Source: Micromonospora sp. RHAY321 (GTDB lineage: Bacteria; Actinomycetota; Actinomycetes; Mycobacteriales; Micromonosporaceae). From it: 64,000 bases of DNA. A model generated the notes under the pieces. The model had not been told where the DNA came from. It was given only the letters and a program-made list of their open reading frames with translations, and made no database searches. Location: positions 218,678 through 282,677 of the forward strand of contig NZ_JAMHIW010000008.1 in NCBI RefSeq assembly GCF_023896955.1, written 5' to 3'. This document shows positions 1 through 7,761 of this stretch, one piece after another (positions within the stretch are counted from its first letter, which is position 1; the number at the start of each line of letters is the position of its first letter). A program made the position numbers and the translations under genes.

Positions 1-64
1 TGCTGGGGGTGGTGCCGGAGTCGGGGCCGTCCGGTGCAGGTCGGTTGTTCTGCGTCGTGGTCAC
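1..64 (-). CDS. N-terminal fragment of an unidentified protein
   Basis: Only about 21 codons are visible before the window edge. The reading starts at a GTG (64-62) preceded by a good ribosome binding site, GAGGGGG, five bases upstream. The first residues read VTTTQNNRPAPDG, a polar, proline-rich N-terminus with no recognisable domain. No function can be assigned from this fragment. It is separated from the next gene by a hairpin at 119-147. Confidence 0.5.
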   Translation of the reverse strand, partial: MTTTQNNRPAPDGPDSGTTPS

Positions 65-118
65 GGCTGCCCCCTCGAAGATCGGTGCGGCTGCGTCGAC
101 GTGCGCGACTACCGTCAC

Positions 119-147
119 GCTACCCCCGGGTGTTACCCAGGGGTAGC
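119..147. terminator. hairpin between DUF6328 gene and partial gene
   Basis: Inverted repeat of GCTACCCCCGGGT and ACCCAGGGGTAGC around a GTT loop, 13-base arms with one mismatch. It lies just downstream of the DUF6328 gene, which reads leftward, so it probably ends that transcript. It has no clear T-tract, which is common in high-GC actinobacteria. An operator role for the partial gene is possible. Confidence 0.5.
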
Positions 148-183
148 GGTCCGTGAAGATCGAGTTCCATCGCTCTGGCGGTG

Positions 184-684
184 TCAGCTGCCGAGGGTCC
201 GTGGGTCGTCGTCCTCGTCGTCGATGTCGTCCTCACCCCAGTTGCGCCGGGCGAACGGCAGGAGGACCCAGAAGCCGAGGAACCAGAGCCCGGTCAGCCC
301 GCTCAGCACGAACGCGATCGGCCGGTCCAGCACGAAGTCGGTGATCAGCAGCACCGCGCTGACCATCGAGATGAGCATGAAGGCGAGCCCGCCGCTGGCC
401 ATCCGGTGCGCGAACCGGACCAGCTCCGGCTTGCGCCCCTGCCGGAACAGCGCCCGGTGGAACGCCACCGGCGAGATGATCAACGCGGTGGCGGCGGCCG
501 CGGCGAGCAGGGCGACGATGTAGACGTCCCGCTGGAACTCGGTGGTCTCGCCGAACCCGTTGCTGAACGGCAGCGTGAGCAGGAAGGCGAAGAGGATCTG
601 TACGCCGGTCTGGGCGACCCGCAACTCCTGCAACAGGTCGGCGAAGTTGCGCTGCCAACGCTGCTTCTCGGTCTCCTTCGACAC
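184..684 (-). CDS. DUF6328 family membrane protein
   Basis: A 166-residue protein that I recognise as the DUF6328 family of small actinobacterial membrane proteins of unknown role. Four hydrophobic segments are visible: near residues 28-45 (after a short basic, amphipathic N-terminus), 52-72, 95-115 and 125-147. The C-terminus is a strongly acidic tail (EDDIDDEDDD) that probably faces the cytoplasm. The start is a GTG at 684. The gene stands alone between two hairpins. No catalytic residues are apparent, so a structural or stress-related membrane role is only a guess. Confidence 0.8.
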   Translation of the reverse strand: MSKETEKQRWQRNFADLLQELRVAQTGVQILFAFLLTLPFSNGFGETTEFQRDVYIVALLAAAAATALIISPVAFHRALFRQGRKPELVRFAHRMASGGLAFMLISMVSAVLLITDFVLDRPIAFVLSGLTGLWFLGFWVLLPFARRNWGEDDIDDEDDDPRTLGS

Positions 685-707
685 GCGCTACCTCCGGTCA
701 GACGGTA

Positions 708-733
708 CTGCCGGCGGTCCTGGCCGCCGGCAG
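708..733. terminator. hairpin downstream of the SIS-domain operon
   Basis: Perfect 10-base inverted repeat CTGCCGGCGG / CCGCCGGCAG with a 6-base loop, located after the last gene of the leftward operon that ends at 800. Probably its terminator. Confidence 0.5.
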
Positions 734-799
734 CAACGCCAATGCCCCACCCGGCCGAGCGCGAAACAGGTTCACGACACCGGCCGGCCGAGCGGTGAC

Positions 800-1549
800 T
801 CAGGAGCCACGCCGGATGCGGCCCGCGTACCGGGCCTCCAGCGCCGCGTTGTGCTCGTCGCCGTCCGGGATGTTCGCCGACAGGTAGACCGGGGGCCGCT
901 CCCCCGCCGCCAGCAACCGGGCCACCACCTCCACGGTGACCTGCTGCGCCAACAGCGCCGCGGTGATCGAGGAGACCGCGCCGACGGCGCCACCACCGGG
1001 CAACGGCAGCGTCGCGTCGCCGTACGGCGCACCGTTGTCGAGCACCACGTCGGCGAGGTCGGCCAGCTTGTGCCCCGAGGGGTGCCGGGAGGTCATCCGG
1101 CCGGAGTGCTGTGCGGAGGTGATCGCGACCAGCCCGTGGCCATGCTGCTTGACCAGCGTGGCGAACTCCACCATCGCTCCGTTGACCCCGGAGTTCGAGG
1201 CGAGCACGAAGACGTCGGAGGGCCGGACCGGGGCCAGCTCGTAGAGCCGGTGCGCCACCGCCGGATCCCGTTCCAGCAGCGGGCCGAGCCGGTCGGCCGG
1301 CTCCCCGCCGAGCAGCACCAGGTCACGCAGGGCGATCCGGTTGGTCGGCACGAGGCCACCCGCCCTGCCGGCGATCTCCATGGCGAGGGCCTCCGAGTGC
1401 CCGGTGCCGAAGGCGTGCACCACCCCGTCGGCACGGACGGCGTCGGCGATCAGGTCGGCGGCCCGCCCCACCGCCTCCCGCTGGCTGGCGGCCACCCGGC
1501 CGATCGTCTCGGTCACCACGGCCAGGTAGTCCTCGGCGCTCACCGTCAT
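800..1549 (-). CDS. SIS-domain phosphosugar-binding protein (UPF0309-like)
   Basis: A 249-residue protein with one SIS (sugar isomerase) fold. The phosphosugar-binding loops are visible as FGTGHSEALA near residues 46-55 and VLASNSGVNGA near 114-124. The family (UPF0309-like, related to MurQ/GmhA-type SIS proteins) binds phosphorylated amino sugars, but its reaction is often unknown. The ATG overlaps the stop of the preceding AAC(3)-family gene by four bases (ATGA), so the two are translationally coupled. The pairing suggests the acetyltransferase-like and sugar-phosphate proteins act on the same aminosugar; that is inference. Confidence 0.85.
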   Translation of the reverse strand: MTVSAEDYLAVVTETIGRVAASQREAVGRAADLIADAVRADGVVHAFGTGHSEALAMEIAGRAGGLVPTNRIALRDLVLLGGEPADRLGPLLERDPAVAHRLYELAPVRPSDVFVLASNSGVNGAMVEFATLVKQHGHGLVAITSAQHSGRMTSRHPSGHKLADLADVVLDNGAPYGDATLPLPGGGAVGAVSSITAALLAQQVTVEVVARLLAAGERPPVYLSANIPDGDEHNAALEARYAGRIRRGS

Positions 1550-2352
1550 GCGTCCTCCGTTGTCCGGTTGCGGGCCAGCCATTGCACCGCGAAGTCGACC
1601 GCCGCCCGCTGGCGCATCAACCTGCCGGTCGCGACGCCGACCGGTCCGGCACGGACCGCACCGGTGGCGTCCAGGTCCCGGCCCAACGCGACGAAGTCGG
1701 TCGCGTCGAGCCGTACGTCCTGCCACCACACCCAGTCGCGGCCACCGTCGGCGGTGCGCACCGCCGCCCCGACCCGCTCCCGGGGCGGGCCCGGCCGGCG
1801 GTACTCGGCCAGGTGCAGTGAGGTGTTCACCCCGTGGTCCACGCCGAGGAGCAGCACGTCGGCGTCCCGCTCGTAGAGCCGTGCCAGCGGAGAGCCCTCA
1901 CCGAGCATGTCGGCCCTGGCGTGCCCACCCACCACCTGCTCGGCGGCCGGCCCGAGCGCGGCGAACGACACCTGTGGATGCGAGCTGCGCAGCGCGCCGG
2001 GCCAGCAGCGGATCGTCTCGGCGAACACCCCCATGCACCGGCTCGGCGTGACCGCCGGGTCGAAACCGGGCATCTCCGCGCGGATCAGCGGCCACCAGTC
2101 CACCGGCACCGGCGGGTTGCGCCACTCGGCGGGGTCGCTGTTGTCCGGCGTGTGGGTGGGCACCACGATCGTGCCGTCCGGGCCGAGGACGTCGCGCAGG
2201 GCGAGCGCCACCGCCTGCGGCCCGCCGCACACGTAGCCCAGCGAGCGCAGCCCGGCGTGCACCAGCAGCGTCGCCCCTGGGCGTACGCCCAGCAGCCGAA
2301 GCTGCGCGGCGAGCGTCCGTCGGGTGCCCGGCGCGCTGGCGTCCGTCGTCAC
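1546..2352 (-). CDS. AAC(3)-family N-acetyltransferase
   Basis: A 268-residue member of the aminoglycoside 3-N-acetyltransferase family (antibiotic_NAT fold). Recognisable blocks are LLVHAGLRSLG (residues 30-40), IVVPTHTPDNSDP near 62-74, PSRCMGVFAET near 103-113 and RSSHPQVSFAA near 122-132. Classical members acetylate the 3-amino group of aminoglycosides with acetyl-CoA, but many family proteins in soil actinomycetes are not resistance enzymes. The GTG start has a clear site, GAGGAGG. It sits 28 bases after an alpha/beta hydrolase gene and overlaps the SIS gene, so it looks like part of a small metabolic operon and not an isolated resistance gene. Confidence 0.85.
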   Translation of the reverse strand: MTTDASAPGTRRTLAAQLRLLGVRPGATLLVHAGLRSLGYVCGGPQAVALALRDVLGPDGTIVVPTHTPDNSDPAEWRNPPVPVDWWPLIRAEMPGFDPAVTPSRCMGVFAETIRCWPGALRSSHPQVSFAALGPAAEQVVGGHARADMLGEGSPLARLYERDADVLLLGVDHGVNTSLHLAEYRRPGPPRERVGAAVRTADGGRDWVWWQDVRLDATDFVALGRDLDATGAVRAGPVGVATGRLMRQRAAVDFAVQWLARNRTTEDA

Positions 2353-2380
2353 GGTGGTCCTCCTCGTTGCGTGGCGCGGC

Positions 2381-3211
2381 TCAGGCCGAGCCGGCGACCC
2401 GGGCCAGGATCGCCTCGGCCAGCGGGCCGGGCGCCGCGTCCGGAATCCAGTGACTCACCCCGGGCAGCTGGATGAAGCGGTAATCGCCGGTGACGTTCTC
2501 GGCGCACGCCTCGGCGGCGGTCCGGCCGATGGCGATGTCGCGGTCACTCCACACGTACGTCGTCGGCACCGCGACCGGGCCGACGCCGGCCAGGTCGGCG
2601 CGGGACATCGCCCGGTACCAGTTCAGGGCGGCGGTGAGCGCCCCCGGCTCGCGCATCGGGTCGGCGTAGCGGTCCACCCGGGTCGCGTCACCCACCCCGC
2701 CGAGGAGCTTGCGCAGCGCGGTCGCGTTCCACGCCAGCAGCATCTTCTCGGCCTTCTCCTCCTTGCGGAACAGCGCGATGTACGACGAGCGGGCCTTCTG
2801 CTGCCCGTCGTTGGCGAGCGCGTGCGCCATGGCCGCCGGATGGGGTACGGACACCGCGGTCAGCGTGCGGACCCGCTCGGGGTGCCCGGCAGCCACCGCC
2901 CAGGCCACGATGGCGCCCCAGTCGTGGCCGACCAGGTGGACGGCGCCCAGGCCGAGCGCGTCGAGCACGGCCACCACGTCGGCGACCAGCTCGGGGATCC
3001 GGTACTCGGCGACCGCCGCCGGCCGGGCGCCCGGAGAGTAGCCGCGCTGGTCGAGCGCGTACGTGGCCAGGCCGGCGGTGTGCAGCGTCGGGACGACCTC
3101 GTCCCACTCCCCGGAGTGCTGGGGGAAGCCGTGCAGCAGCAGGACGGGCGCCCCGCCCGACGGACCACCGGTGTGTACCTCGAACGTGAGACCTCGCGCG
3201 TCGACCCGCAT
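2381..3211 (-). CDS. alpha/beta hydrolase, epoxide-hydrolase-like
   Basis: A 276-residue alpha/beta hydrolase. The oxyanion HG motif is LLLHGFPQHS near residues 25-34, the nucleophile elbow is VGHDWGAIVAW near 95-105 (nucleophile Asp), and the catalytic His is in GVSHWIPD near 254-261. An Asp nucleophile in GHDWG points to the epoxide hydrolase or haloalkane dehalogenase branch, not a Ser esterase. First gene of a three-gene leftward operon. The ATG lies seven bases after a TAGTCT -10 box, so the message is probably leaderless. The substrate is not predictable. Confidence 0.85.
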   Translation of the reverse strand: MRVDARGLTFEVHTGGPSGGAPVLLLHGFPQHSGEWDEVVPTLHTAGLATYALDQRGYSPGARPAAVAEYRIPELVADVVAVLDALGLGAVHLVGHDWGAIVAWAVAAGHPERVRTLTAVSVPHPAAMAHALANDGQQKARSSYIALFRKEEKAEKMLLAWNATALRKLLGGVGDATRVDRYADPMREPGALTAALNWYRAMSRADLAGVGPVAVPTTYVWSDRDIAIGRTAAEACAENVTGDYRFIQLPGVSHWIPDAAPGPLAEAILARVAGSA

Positions 3212-3218
3212 GATCGTC

Positions 3219-3224
3219 AGACTA
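3219..3224 (-). promoter_or_regulatory. -10 box TAGTCT, leaderless start of the hydrolase operon
   Basis: TAGTCT on the minus strand ends exactly seven bases before the ATG at 3211, the spacing expected for a transcript that begins at its start codon. Confidence 0.5.
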
Positions 3225-3296
3225 CCCAGCGCAGCGCCGGCTGACCGTACGCCGAGGTGGCGGTCTCCCTGCTGGGCCGGCGACCCTCGTCGGTGC

Positions 3297-3302
3297 TAGC
3301 GT
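3297..3302 (+). promoter_or_regulatory. -10 box TAGCGT for the riboswitch transcript
   Basis: TAGCGT is about 20 bases upstream of the TPP riboswitch, so transcription would begin near 3309 just ahead of the aptamer. No clear -35 box is seen. Confidence 0.4.
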
Positions 3303-3321
3303 CAGCGAGACAACTTCACAT

Positions 3322-3409
<88 letters not shown>

Positions 3410-3498
3410 TCGACCTCCAGCCGCGCCGCCGTCCGGTGCCAACCGGGCGTGCGGCGTGCGTCTTCTCCTGGTTCGCACTCTGGACTGGGAGCATCCAC

Positions 3499-4089
3499 AT
3501 GAACCACAGCGACACCAACCGCTGGCGCACCATCGACATCGTGGTCGCCTCGGTGATCGCGGTCGCCTTCGGCGTCATCTTCTGGGCCTGGGGCCTGGTC
3601 TGGAGCGCCACCGAGGGTGCGTTCGCCTTCTTCCCGCCGGCGCAGACCCTGCTCTACGGTGTCTGGCTGATGCCGGCCGTGCTCGGTGGGCTGGTCATCC
3701 GCAAGCCCGGCGCCGCGCTCTACTGCGAGACGGTGGCCGCGGTCCTCTCCGCCCTGCTGGGCAGCCAGTGGGCCGGCACGGTGATCCCGCAGGGCATCGT
3801 GCAGGGCATCGGCGCCGAGCTGGCCTTCGCGGCCTTCCGGTACCGGTCGTTCCGGCTGCCGACCGCGGTGCTCGCCGGCGCGCTGACCGGGCTCAGCGCC
3901 GCGCTGTTCGACTTCTTCGTCTGGAACGTCGACTACGCGCTCGGCGACTACCGCATCCCGTACGCGCTGCTCACCATCGTCAGCGCCACGCTCATCGCCG
4001 GCGCCGGCGGTTGGCTGCTCACCCGCGCCCTGGCCAACACCGGCGTCCTCGACCGCTTCCCGGTAGGCCGCGAACGCGCAGCCATCTAA
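3499..4089 (+). CDS. ykoE: YkoE, substrate-binding (S) component of thiamine/HMP ECF transporter
   Basis: A 196-residue very hydrophobic protein with about five or six membrane spans (near 12-32, 46-66, 70-95, 105-120, 128-145 and 155-175). It is recognisable as YkoE, the S component of the YkoEDC importer for hydroxymethylpyrimidine or thiamine. Key context is the TPP riboswitch immediately upstream and a two-domain ATPase plus T component downstream. The ATG at 3499 follows a GGGAG site about eight bases upstream. An additional copper-binding YkoF-type partner is not next to it, but a thiamine-binding small protein lies at 7362-7658. Confidence 0.92.
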   Translation: MNHSDTNRWRTIDIVVASVIAVAFGVIFWAWGLVWSATEGAFAFFPPAQTLLYGVWLMPAVLGGLVIRKPGAALYCETVAAVLSALLGSQWAGTVIPQGIVQGIGAELAFAAFRYRSFRLPTAVLAGALTGLSAALFDFFVWNVDYALGDYRIPYALLTIVSATLIAGAGGWLLTRALANTGVLDRFPVGRERAAI

Positions 4090-4119
4090 CCCCACCCCAC
4101 ACCCCTCACCCCCACTCCC

Positions 4120-4185
4120 GTCGTTGATCAAGAGGTTTGCGTCAACGAAGGGCGGCCAACTGACGCAGATCACTTGAACAACGAC
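4120..4185. repeat. imperfect intergenic palindrome (66 bp)
   Basis: Outer arms GTCGTTGATCAAG (4120-4132) and CTTGAACAACGAC (4173-4185) pair with one mismatch. Inner arms TTGCGTCA (4137-4144) and TGACGCAG (4161-4168) pair again. It separates ykoE from ykoD. The core GTTGATCAAGAGGTTTGCG resembles a sequence I remember as scattered between genes in Micromonospora genomes, so this is probably a dispersed extragenic repeat. Confidence 0.6.
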
Positions 4186-4226
4186 CGGAACACGGGCGGC
4201 CGGCACGGGAGGGAGGGTGGGGGTTG

Positions 4227-5642
4227 GTGAGCGGGGTACTGCTGCGGGGGTTCGGGTGGCGGCACGCCGGGCGGCGGGCCTGGGCGGTACGCGGTGTGGA
4301 CCTGCGGGTCGAGGCGGGCGAGCGGGTGTTGCTGCTGGGGCCGTCGGGGGCTGGCAAGAGCACCCTGCTCAGCGCGCTGGCCGGGCTGCTGCCGGAGGAC
4401 TCCGGCGAGCAGGAGGGCACCGTCGAGATCGACGGGCTCGACCCCCGCAAGGCCCGGGAACGCGTCGGCATCGTCTTCCAGGACCCGGAGACCCAGCTGG
4501 TGATGGCCCGCTGCGGCGACGACGTCGCGTTCGGGCTGGAGAACCGGGGGGTACCGGCCGGTGAGATCTGGCCCCGGGTGGACGAGGCGCTGCACCGGGT
4601 CGGCTTCCCGTACTCCCGGGACCGGAACACCGCCGCGCTCTCCGGCGGCGAGCAGCAACGCCTCGCCCTCGCCGGTGCGCTGGCGCTGCGCCCCGGCCTC
4701 CTGCTGCTCGACGAGCCCACCGCCAACCTCGATCCTGCCGGTGCCACCCTGGTCCGGCGCGCGGTGGCCGGCGCGCTGGACGCCGACACCACGCTGATCC
4801 TGGTCGAGCACCGGGTCGCCGAGGCGCTGCCGCTGGTCGACCGGGTCGTCGTTCTGGAACCGGGCGGCGGTGTCCGCGCGGACGGCCCGCCCGGGGAGGT
4901 CTTCGCCACGCACGGCGCCGCGCTCGCCGCCGAGGGCGTCTGGGTGCCTGGTCACCCCATCGCGCCCCGGCCGGCGACCGCCACCCCGGGGGAGTTGTTG
5001 CTCACCGCCGAGGGGCTCGGCCTGCCGCCCCGGCTGGGCGCCACCGACCTGGGGGTACGCGCCGGGGAGGCGCTCGCCGTACGCGGACCCAACGGGGCCG
5101 GCAAGTCGACCCTGGCTCTGCTGCTGGGCGGGCTGCTCCGGCCGGGCACGGGGCGGGTCACCGCGTCCGCCGAGCTGGCCGGGGCGGATCGGCGCACTCC
5201 CCCGCACCGGTGGCGGGCACCCGCGCTCGCCCGGCGGATCGGGTCGGTCTTCCAGGATCCGGAGCACCAGTTCGTCACCAGCACCGTCTTCGACGAGTTG
5301 GCCCTCGGCCCGCGCCGGACCGGCCAGCCGGAGGCGGCGGTCAACGACACCGTGGCCGGGCTGCTGGACCGGCTGCGGCTGGACCGGCTCGCCGCCGCCA
5401 ACCCGTACACCCTCTCCGGTGGCGAGGCGCGGAGGCTGAGCGTGGCGACGGCCCTGGCCACGGCGCCCCGTCTGCTGATCTGCGACGAACCCACCTTCGG
5501 CCAGGACCGACGCACCTGGCGGGAGTTGGTCGACCTCTTCGCCGACCTGCGCGACGCCGGGCACGGCGTCGTGACGGTCACCCACGACGTGGACTTCGTC
5601 GCCGCGCTCGCCGACCGCACCGTCACCCTGGAGCGACCGTGA
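4227..5642 (+). CDS. ykoD: YkoD, double ATP-binding component of ECF transporter
   Basis: A 471-residue protein with two ABC ATPase domains fused head to tail. Domain 1 has Walker A GPSGAGKST near residue 38, signature LSGGEQQR near 139 and Walker B LLLLDEPTANLD near 159. Domain 2 has GPNGAGKST near 288, LSGGEARR near 395 and LLICDEPTFGQD near 415. The fusion is typical of YkoD and provides the energy-coupling ATPase pair for YkoE and YkoC. I chose the GTG at 4227, which follows the strong site GGGAGGGAGGG; a TTG at 4224 is one codon earlier. The gene ends 19 bases before ykoC. Confidence 0.93.
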   Translation: MSGVLLRGFGWRHAGRRAWAVRGVDLRVEAGERVLLLGPSGAGKSTLLSALAGLLPEDSGEQEGTVEIDGLDPRKARERVGIVFQDPETQLVMARCGDDVAFGLENRGVPAGEIWPRVDEALHRVGFPYSRDRNTAALSGGEQQRLALAGALALRPGLLLLDEPTANLDPAGATLVRRAVAGALDADTTLILVEHRVAEALPLVDRVVVLEPGGGVRADGPPGEVFATHGAALAAEGVWVPGHPIAPRPATATPGELLLTAEGLGLPPRLGATDLGVRAGEALAVRGPNGAGKSTLALLLGGLLRPGTGRVTASAELAGADRRTPPHRWRAPALARRIGSVFQDPEHQFVTSTVFDELALGPRRTGQPEAAVNDTVAGLLDRLRLDRLAAANPYTLSGGEARRLSVATALATAPRLLICDEPTFGQDRRTWRELVDLFADLRDAGHGVVTVTHDVDFVAALADRTVTLERP

Positions 5643-5661
5643 CCAGCCGGGACGACATCCG

Positions 5662-6462
5662 ATGATCAGCATCGAGCCGGTCGCCGCGCCCGGTGCGCCG
5701 CTGGCCCGCCGCAACCCGGTGGCGAAGGTGGCCGCCGCACTGGTGTTCTCGTTCACCCTGCTGGCCACCCTCGACCCGGTGGCCCCGGCGATCGCCATCG
5801 CGGTCGAGCTCGCCGTGCTGCCGCTGTTCGGCATCCGCTACCGGGTGCTGGCCCGGCGGGCCTGGCCGCTGTTGGTCAGCGCCGCCGGCATCCTGATCAC
5901 GCTGGTGCTCTTCGCCGCCGACCGGTCCGGCCGGGTCCTGCTGGACGTGGGACCGGTGCTGGTGACCACCGGAGTGCTGCTCACCGCGCTCGGCCTGGTG
6001 CTGCGGGTGCTGGCGGTGGCCCTGCCCGGCGTGATCGTCTTCGCCACCACCGACCCCACCGACCTGGCCGACGCGCTGATCCAGAACGCGAAGGCACCGG
6101 CCCGGTTCGCCATCGGGGCGCTGGCCGCGTTCCGGCTGGTGCCGCTGCTCGGTCAGGAGTGGCAGATGATCAGCATGGCCCGACGGGCTCGGGGCGTCGA
6201 CGCCGGCCGCAACCCGGTGGCGAAGCTGCGGCTGTTCACCTCGACCGCGTTCGCCCTGCTGGTCGGTGCGATCCGCCGGGGCACCCGGTTGGCCGTGGCC
6301 ATGGACGCGCGCGGCTTCGACGCCGGCACCCCGCGCACCGTGGCCCGCCGCCAGCCCTTCACCCGCGCCGACACCCTGCTCATCGCCGCAGCCGCCGCGC
6401 TGGCCGCCACCGCCCTGACCACGAGCATCCTCGTCGGAACCTTCCGCCCCCTGATCGGCTGA
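5662..6462 (+). CDS. ykoC: YkoC, transmembrane (T) component of ECF transporter
   Basis: A 266-residue integral membrane protein of the EcfT/CbiQ family. Hydrophobic spans are near 20-50, 62-88, 98-128 and 238-258. The two short Arg-containing coupling motifs of T components are visible as ARRARG near 172-177 and MDARGF near 214-219; these contact the ATPase domains. It completes the riboswitch-controlled YkoEDC operon. The likely terminator is the hairpin element starting at 6528. Confidence 0.92.
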   Translation: MISIEPVAAPGAPLARRNPVAKVAAALVFSFTLLATLDPVAPAIAIAVELAVLPLFGIRYRVLARRAWPLLVSAAGILITLVLFAADRSGRVLLDVGPVLVTTGVLLTALGLVLRVLAVALPGVIVFATTDPTDLADALIQNAKAPARFAIGALAAFRLVPLLGQEWQMISMARRARGVDAGRNPVAKLRLFTSTAFALLVGAIRRGTRLAVAMDARGFDAGTPRTVARRQPFTRADTLLIAAAAALAATALTTSILVGTFRPLIG

Positions 6463-6527
6463 GTCGCCGCTCCCCCATCGCGCCGACCGGCGTCTCTCCA
6501 CGCCTCGCCTCGCCGCCGCGCCGGCAT

Positions 6528-6603
6528 GATCCGCACACCATCAGGGATGGTGCTGCTTCGTTGGGCGGTGAGGCAGCACCATCCGTGTTGGTGCTGCCTC
6601 ACC
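6528..6603. repeat. REP-like hairpin element, copy 1
   Basis: It begins GATCCGCACACCATC and contains three complementary blocks: GATGGTGCTGC (6546-6556), GGTGAGGCAGCACCATC (6567-6583) and GGTGCTGCCTCACC (6590-6603). The middle block can pair with either neighbour (11 or 14 perfect pairs), but not both. It sits between convergent genes, so it can serve as a terminator. A second element of the same design is at 35385-35458. Confidence 0.65.
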
Positions 6604-6644
6604 TCCGCAACCCTGGGACAGCGCCGCCGGGTGGTGCGGGTCGG

Positions 6645-7070
6645 TCAGCTACGGCGGAAGGCGTAGCGGCGGCTCTGGCCAGCTTGTTGGCCACGTCCGC
6701 CGGTCGAGCGCGTCCCGCCACCCTGCGGCGGTCCGGCCGTCGGTGCCTTCGGTCGCCCGGCCACCTTCGGCAGGTCTGCCACCACCGGCGCGTCGACCAC
6801 TACCGGCACGTCGACGGGCGGCACCAGCTCACCCGGCACCGCCGCCGGCAGAGCCGACTGGTTCAGCACCGCCGGCAGTGGCGGCTCGACCAGCACTGCC
6901 GGCTCACCCAACGCTGCCGGAAGAGCCGGCTCGACCAGGAGCGTCGGTTCAACCGCGAGATCCACGGCGGGGCGGGTTGGTAGGAGCGCGTCATGGCCGG
7001 CCGCCGGGTCTGCGCCGGCGGGCGTGGGTGTGGTGGTACGGGACCTCTTCGGTTTGCGCCTCGCGGGCAT
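6645..7070 (-). CDS. hypothetical proline/alanine-rich low-complexity protein
   Basis: A 141-residue protein with no recognised domain. The basic N-terminus (MPARRKPKRSR) is followed by degenerate repeats of the type VEPxLPA near residues 35-75, a valine-rich PVVVDAPVV stretch, and a Gly/Arg-rich basic tail ending RRYAFRRS. The ATG at 7070 has a strong site, GGAGG, seven bases upstream, which is the main reason to accept it. The composition suggests a disordered protein, perhaps nucleic-acid binding through its basic ends. It may also be a chance open frame; confidence is moderate. Confidence 0.5.
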   Translation of the reverse strand: MPARRKPKRSRTTTPTPAGADPAAGHDALLPTRPAVDLAVEPTLLVEPALPAALGEPAVLVEPPLPAVLNQSALPAAVPGELVPPVDVPVVVDAPVVADLPKVAGRPKAPTAGPPQGGGTRSTGGRGQQAGQSRRYAFRRS

Positions 7071-7361
7071 CCGGGCCTCCTTCGGTGCCGACCGTCACTG
7101 CCGGTCCCGCGCTCCGGGGCCGGTCGGCTCGACTGGTGACCGTCGCGGCGCGACAGTCGAATCGGGAAGGGACTGCTCACCGGGATCGACAGCGCCAGCC
7201 ACCGCCACACGGCGGGAGGAGAATGCGGGACGCCCGGGAGCGCACGGACCGCGGCGCGGGGCTGCGGGCCGGCTCGGAGGTGGGGCGTCACTTACGCATG
7301 CCGGCACGCTATCGCGTGGGTGGGCGGCGGCGCATCCGGTTTTCCTGGCACCATCGGCGGC

Positions 7362-7658
7362 ATGCTGATCGCGTTCTCGATTACCCCGCTCGGTGTCGGT
7401 GAGTCCGTCGGTGACCTGGTGGCCGAGGCGGTGCGGGTGGTCCGCGAGTCGGGTCTGCCCAACCGGACGGATGCCATGTTCACCATCGTCGAGGGCGAGT
7501 GGGACGAGGTGATGGCGGTGGTGAAGCGGGCCGTCGACGTGGTGGGCGCGCAGGCACCCCGGGTGAGTGTGGTGCTCAAGGCCGACATCCGTCCGGGAGT
7601 GACCGACGCGCTCACCGCGAAGGTGGCCCACGTGGAGGATCGGCTGGCCCGGGGCTGA
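7362..7658 (+). CDS. MTH1187-type thiamine-binding protein
   Basis: A 98-residue protein of the Thiamine_BP (MTH1187/YkoF-like) family, a ferredoxin-like fold that binds thiamine. It starts MLIAFSITPLGVGESVGD, typical for the family, and contains the RTDAMFTIVEGEWDEV stretch near 35-50. In Bacillus the related YkoF accompanies YkoEDC, so this gene is a plausible partner of the transporter 900 bases upstream. The ATG at 7362 lies seven bases after CACCAT, a weak -10, so it may be leaderless. The region 7071-7361 before it holds no convincing gene. Confidence 0.85.
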   Translation: MLIAFSITPLGVGESVGDLVAEAVRVVRESGLPNRTDAMFTIVEGEWDEVMAVVKRAVDVVGAQAPRVSVVLKADIRPGVTDALTAKVAHVEDRLARG

Positions 7659-7761
7659 GCGCCACCGGTCGGTTACCGGCTGTCGACGACGCCGCCCGCA
7701 CCGCCGCGCACCGCGATACGGTCGCAGCACGGCAGTGCGACGGTGAGAGGTGGCGGCACGG

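Noticed and set aside
542..1876. Long open frames on the opposite strand of real genes, for example 542-1876, 14467-17115, 19024-20536 and 55564-58164.
   Set aside because: They mirror well-supported genes, have the Arg/Gly/Pro/His-rich composition of antisense frames in high-GC DNA, and lack recognisable motifs.
1546..2352. Reading the AAC(3)-family gene as an aminoglycoside resistance determinant.
   Set aside because: Family membership alone is not enough. The gene is embedded in a metabolic operon with a SIS protein and there is no aminoglycoside cluster.
7024..7368. Rightward open frame of 114 codons in the gap before the thiamine-binding protein.
   Set aside because: Its composition is Arg/Gly-rich, it runs over the start of the thiamine-binding gene in another frame, and it shows no domain.
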